A stretch of 15,275 nucleotides of DNA, from assembly GCA_038247995.1 (NCBI GenBank), contig JBBRUG010000126.1:1-15275 (forward strand), written 5' to 3'. Below are positions 13,146 to 15,275 of the stretch, piece after piece. Below the pieces are notes generated by a model. It was not told the DNA's origin and made no database searches. It saw only the letters and a program-made list of their open reading frames with translations. The stretch comes from JBBRUG01 sp038247995. Lineage in GTDB: Bacteria; Chloroflexota; Chloroflexia; Chloroflexales; Chloroflexaceae. Positions within the stretch are counted from its first letter, which is position 1. Every line of letters starts with the position of its first letter. A program made the translations under genes and the position numbers.

Positions 13146-13219
13146 GCCGAAGCAGCGCCGCAGCGCCGTGCGGGGATCGGTTGGCGGAACCCGAGTTCCA
13201 TTGGCGGCGCTGCTTCGGC
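13146..13219. repeat. 16-bp inverted repeat sharing a core with the 38-bp palindrome
   Basis: GCCGAAGCAGCGCCGC (13146-13161) and GCGGCGCTGCTTCGGC (13204-13219) are perfect arms around 42 bases. The left arm is preceded by GTAGG, so GTAGGGCCGAAGC at 13141-13153 is identical to 11665-11677 in the palindrome between the GH67-like and PHP genes. Confidence 0.65.
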
Positions 13220-13371
13220 TTGGCCCCCGGCACGCACGCCCCGGCAATTACTCGCCCGTTTGATCCCGCAGGCCCTTGAAGAGGAGCAGGGCCACGCGGC
13301 GAGCGAGGCGTTCGCCGTCGAGCAGCACATCAGGGGGAGCGATCAATCAGCATGAGCGAAAGGCTCTTCGA

Positions 13372-13899
13372 ATGCAGATCCTGGAAACGGAACGGCTCCT
13401 ACTTCGGCGCCTGCTGCCGAGCGATCTCGATCAGCTCTATGCGCTGTACCGTGATGAGGAGATCCGGCGCTACTTTCCCGAGGGCACACTTACGTATGCC
13501 GAAACGCAGGAAGAGTTGGAGTGGTTTCTGAACGGCCACCCTGAGCATCCCGAACTTGGCCTCTGGGCGACGATCCACAAGCCTTCGCAGCGCTTCATCG
13601 GCCGCTGCGGGCTGCTGCCCTGGATGATCGACGGAAGGTTTGAGGTAGAGGTGGCTTATCTGCTCGACAAGGCTTTTTGGGGCCAGGGGTTGGCGACAGA
13701 GGCGGGCAAGGCATTGGTGCGCTACGGCTTTGAACAGCTCCACCTGGATCGATTGGTCTGCCTGATCGATGCCGAGAACCAGGCATCGATCGGGGTTGCC
13801 GAGCGGATTGGGATGCGCTTCGAGCGTGCTGCTGAAGATGACAAAGGGCCGTTTTGGTTGTATGCCTGTGCGCGAGCTGAGCTAGGCGTGAAGGCGTAG
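13372..13899 (+). CDS. GNAT family N-acetyltransferase (RimJ/RimL-like)
   Basis: The protein has 175 residues. The N-terminus MQILETERLLLRRL is the classic opening strand of Acetyltransf_3/RimJ-RimL GNAT proteins. The acetyl-CoA pyrophosphate-binding loop is WGQGLATEA (about 103-111). The ENQASIGVAERIGMRFE block (about 135-151) is the usual motif B with the conserved Asn and the GVAERIGM helix. It is predicted to transfer acetyl from acetyl-CoA to an amine; the acceptor (ribosomal protein, metabolite or drug) is unknown. ATG 13372 is chosen because the domain starts there and AAAGG lies eight bases upstream. The frame stays open to 13276, but the extra 32 residues are low-complexity Arg/Ser sequence from the repeat cluster. 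The gene converges on the M20 peptidase. Confidence 0.9.
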   Translation: MQILETERLLLRRLLPSDLDQLYALYRDEEIRRYFPEGTLTYAETQEELEWFLNGHPEHPELGLWATIHKPSQRFIGRCGLLPWMIDGRFEVEVAYLLDKAFWGQGLATEAGKALVRYGFEQLHLDRLVCLIDAENQASIGVAERIGMRFERAAEDDKGPFWLYACARAELGVKA

Positions 13900-14011
13900 G
13901 AGGAGTCCCGATCGTATGCAGGCATGGTGCGCTCCGTGGATGGGAGCAAGCTGATCGAGGCCGAGGCGGTTGTTACGCGCTAGGGCACTGCGGCAAGTGG
14001 TTTGCGAATAG

Positions 14012-14088
14012 TCGCCGAACGGCGAAAGACGAACGACCAAGGCCGATAGTTCTGGTCGTTCGTCCTTTAGCGTTGGTCGTTCGTCGCC
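14012..14088. terminator. Convergent-gene spacer with alternative hairpins
   Basis: TCGCCG-AA-CGGCGA (14012-14025) is a small stem-loop. GACGAACGACCA (14028-14039) can pair with TGGTCGTTCGTC at 14053-14064. With one extra base (GACGAACGACCAA, 14028-14040) it can pair instead with TTGGTCGTTCGTC at 14073-14085. The pairing can extend through GGCGA (14021-14025) with TCGCC near 14084-14088 if two A residues bulge. The region lies between the 3' ends of the GNAT and M20 genes and probably terminates both. Confidence 0.65.
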
Positions 14089-14089
14089 C

Positions 14090-15229
14090 TCAAACAGTCA
14101 GCTTGGTGAGCAGCGCCGTAAGCAGTGCGGCGCGCTCGAATAGTCCGGCGATCTGAATCTGCTCGTGGTTAGCATGCGCGCCTTCACCCGGCGTACCCAG
14201 GCCGTCGAGCGTCGGCACGCCCAACGCCGCAGTGAAATTACCGTCGCTGCCGCCGCCGGTGCGATCTTCGGTGAGTTGCAGATCCAGCGTCGCGCCGATG
14301 GCCTGCGCCTGCTTGAACAGCGCCTGGGCCACTGGGGTGCGCTCCATCGGTGGGCGGCGGAAATCGCCCTCCACGCGCAACTGCACGTCCGGCGTCACCG
14401 GCGTCAGGCTATGGATCGCCTTCGTCAGCCGCTCGGTTTCCGCCGTGCTCCAGGCCCGCACGTCGATATCAAGGCGGGCGTGGGCCGGCACGACGTTGGG
14501 CCGCGTGCCGCCCTGCACTACGCCGACGTTCACCGTGCTGCCCTGGGTCATGTCGTTCAGGGCATTCAGGGCCAGGATCTGATGTGCCATCTCGGTAACG
14601 GCGCTGGCGCCCTTCTCCGGTTCCACACCGGCATGCGCCGCTCGCCCAATCAGTTCGACCACAAAATGGCCCCCGCCCTTGCGCGCCGTTTTTAGTGCGC
14701 TATGCGGCGCAACCGGCGGCTCCAGCACAAGCGTGTAGGCCGCTTTGCGCGCGGCAGCTTCGATCACCGGTCGGCCCGCCGGACTGCCAATTTCTTCGTC
14801 GGAGGTGAAGAGTAGGTGTACCGGTCGCGGCAAGGTCAGGCCTAATTCGCTGATCGCCCGCAGCGCAAAGTGGGCCAGAGCGAAACTGGCTTTCATATCG
14901 TAGGCGCCGGGGCCATAAGCTAGTTCGCCAGCGACCCGAAACGGCCGCTCGGCCAGTGTGCCCACCGGCCAGACCGTATCAAAATGGCAGAGCACCAGTG
15001 CCGGACGCGCGTCGGCTAGGGCGTGCGGAGCCGGCACATGGATACTGACATGATCGCCGCCGGCAGGGTTGGCGTGGCGTTCCACCGTACCGAGCGGCGC
15101 AAACAGTTCCGCCAACTGATCGGCCAGCGCATTCAAGCGCAGCGCATCGGCGCTCGGCGACTCGTACTGCACCAGATGTTCGATCATCGCCAACATGGCG
15201 TCTTGTTGCTGAGTGAAATGGGTAATCAT
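14090..15229 (-). CDS. M20 family metallopeptidase, carboxypeptidase G2-like
   Basis: This 379-residue di-zinc peptidase belongs to the M20 (ArgE/DapE/CPG2) family. The metal and catalytic residues appear in order: CHFDTVW at 81-87 (His82, Asp84), GAYDMK at 108-113 (bridging Asp111), TSDEEIGS with the general base and metal Glu145/Glu146, Glu170 in LEPP, and the last metal His in GEGAHANHEQI near the C-terminus. GGGHFVVELIGRAAHAG marks the lid/dimerisation domain with its conserved His. LEPP and the overall length point to the glutamate carboxypeptidase (CPG2) branch, but succinyl-diaminopimelate-type or dipeptidase substrates remain possible. No signal peptide is seen, so it is predicted cytoplasmic. 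AGGAG (15235-15239 on the minus strand) five bases upstream fixes ATG 15229. No promoter could be resolved in the remaining 35 bases. Confidence 0.93.
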   Translation of the reverse strand: MITHFTQQQDAMLAMIEHLVQYESPSADALRLNALADQLAELFAPLGTVERHANPAGGDHVSIHVPAPHALADARPALVLCHFDTVWPVGTLAERPFRVAGELAYGPGAYDMKASFALAHFALRAISELGLTLPRPVHLLFTSDEEIGSPAGRPVIEAAARKAAYTLVLEPPVAPHSALKTARKGGGHFVVELIGRAAHAGVEPEKGASAVTEMAHQILALNALNDMTQGSTVNVGVVQGGTRPNVVPAHARLDIDVRAWSTAETERLTKAIHSLTPVTPDVQLRVEGDFRRPPMERTPVAQALFKQAQAIGATLDLQLTEDRTGGGSDGNFTAALGVPTLDGLGTPGEGAHANHEQIQIAGLFERAALLTALLTKLTV

Positions 15230-15275
15230 AGAATCTCCTGAGATTGATATTTGATCCGACGCCGCCGCCGCGCCC

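Larger units (their letters stand above)
12788..13371. repeat. Gene-free palindrome/repeat cluster
   Basis: This 584-bp spacer holds several nested inverted repeats and no supported gene. CATACGGATCA (12845-12855) and TGATCCGTATG (13082-13092) form outer arms. Inside are a 13-bp hairpin (12929-12958) and a C-rich/G-rich pair, AACCCC (12994-12999) with GGGGTT (13041-13046), around CCGCTC-AGG-GAGCGG (13004-13018). Beyond the right arm is a 16-bp inverted pair (13146-13219). GGGGACAGG-like strings flank both outer arms. Open frames across it are made of repeat sequence and have no start with a ribosome-binding site. It looks like stacked interspersed repeats of the REP/MITE type. The last 110 bases may keep a coding remnant. 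Confidence 0.6.

Noticed and set aside
12805..13263. 152-codon open frame after the DUF2630 gene, and its minus-strand counterpart
   Set aside because: Most of it is palindromic repeat sequence; it has no ribosome-binding site and no protein-like composition.
14028..14085. CRISPR array with short repeats
   Set aside because: Only three 12- to 13-base units occur, one of them inverted, with 13- and 8-base gaps and no cas gene nearby; a hairpin spacer explains it better.

Overview
The window is G+C-rich bacterial chromosome. The gene repertoire fits a member of the Chloroflexota, possibly the Chloroflexia: paired DUF2382 stress proteins, an F420-type LLM oxidoreductase, a DUF2630 protein, a lipoprotein serine hydrolase, and intergenic spacers full of palindromes and C-rich/G-rich repeats. 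This placement is inferred from gene content and style; no marker gene settles it.

Left part (1-2850): a complete-looking insertion sequence of about 2 kb (485-2477) carries one DD35E transposase on the minus strand. It lies between two unrelated broken genes. On the left is the NB-ARC/STAND ATPase part of a large regulator, cut at its Walker B segment. On the right are the last 41 codons of a tyrosine recombinase. No target duplication is visible, so this is probably an IS-mediated rearrangement joint and not a simple insertion. The recombinase tail points at the 3' end of a tRNA-Cys(GCA) gene, the usual layout of an integrative element at a tRNA. A strong bidirectional hairpin separates the two.

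Middle part (3012-9499): a patatin-like phospholipase with its own terminator comes first. A stress-type cluster follows: a PRC-barrel-like plus double DUF2382 protein, a glycine-zipper/YflT-like plus DUF2382 fusion, and a four-helix membrane protein. Next is an F420-dependent-type LLM oxidoreductase whose 3' end overlaps, tail to tail, a minus-strand lipoprotein serine hydrolase of the beta-lactamase/S12 class.

Right part (9500-15275): a divergent spacer with iterated CACTGAG motifs and two promoter-like sites leads into a 656-residue protein of no obvious named family. I read it as a remote, membrane-anchored relative of GH67 alpha-glucuronidases, and consider it the most interesting coding sequence here. 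It converges on a PHP-domain phosphoesterase across a perfect 38-bp palindrome. A DUF2630 gene, a 0.58-kb gene-free cluster of nested palindromes, a GNAT acetyltransferase and a convergent M20 (carboxypeptidase G2-like) peptidase complete the window. The last two are separated by a spacer that can form alternative hairpins.

No CRISPR array, rRNA, replication origin or known riboswitch was seen. The best candidates for something undescribed are the GH67-like membrane protein, the rearranged IS/integrase/tRNA locus with its iterated terminal motifs, and the palindromic repeat families. I did not find a convincing new multi-gene defence or biosynthetic system.
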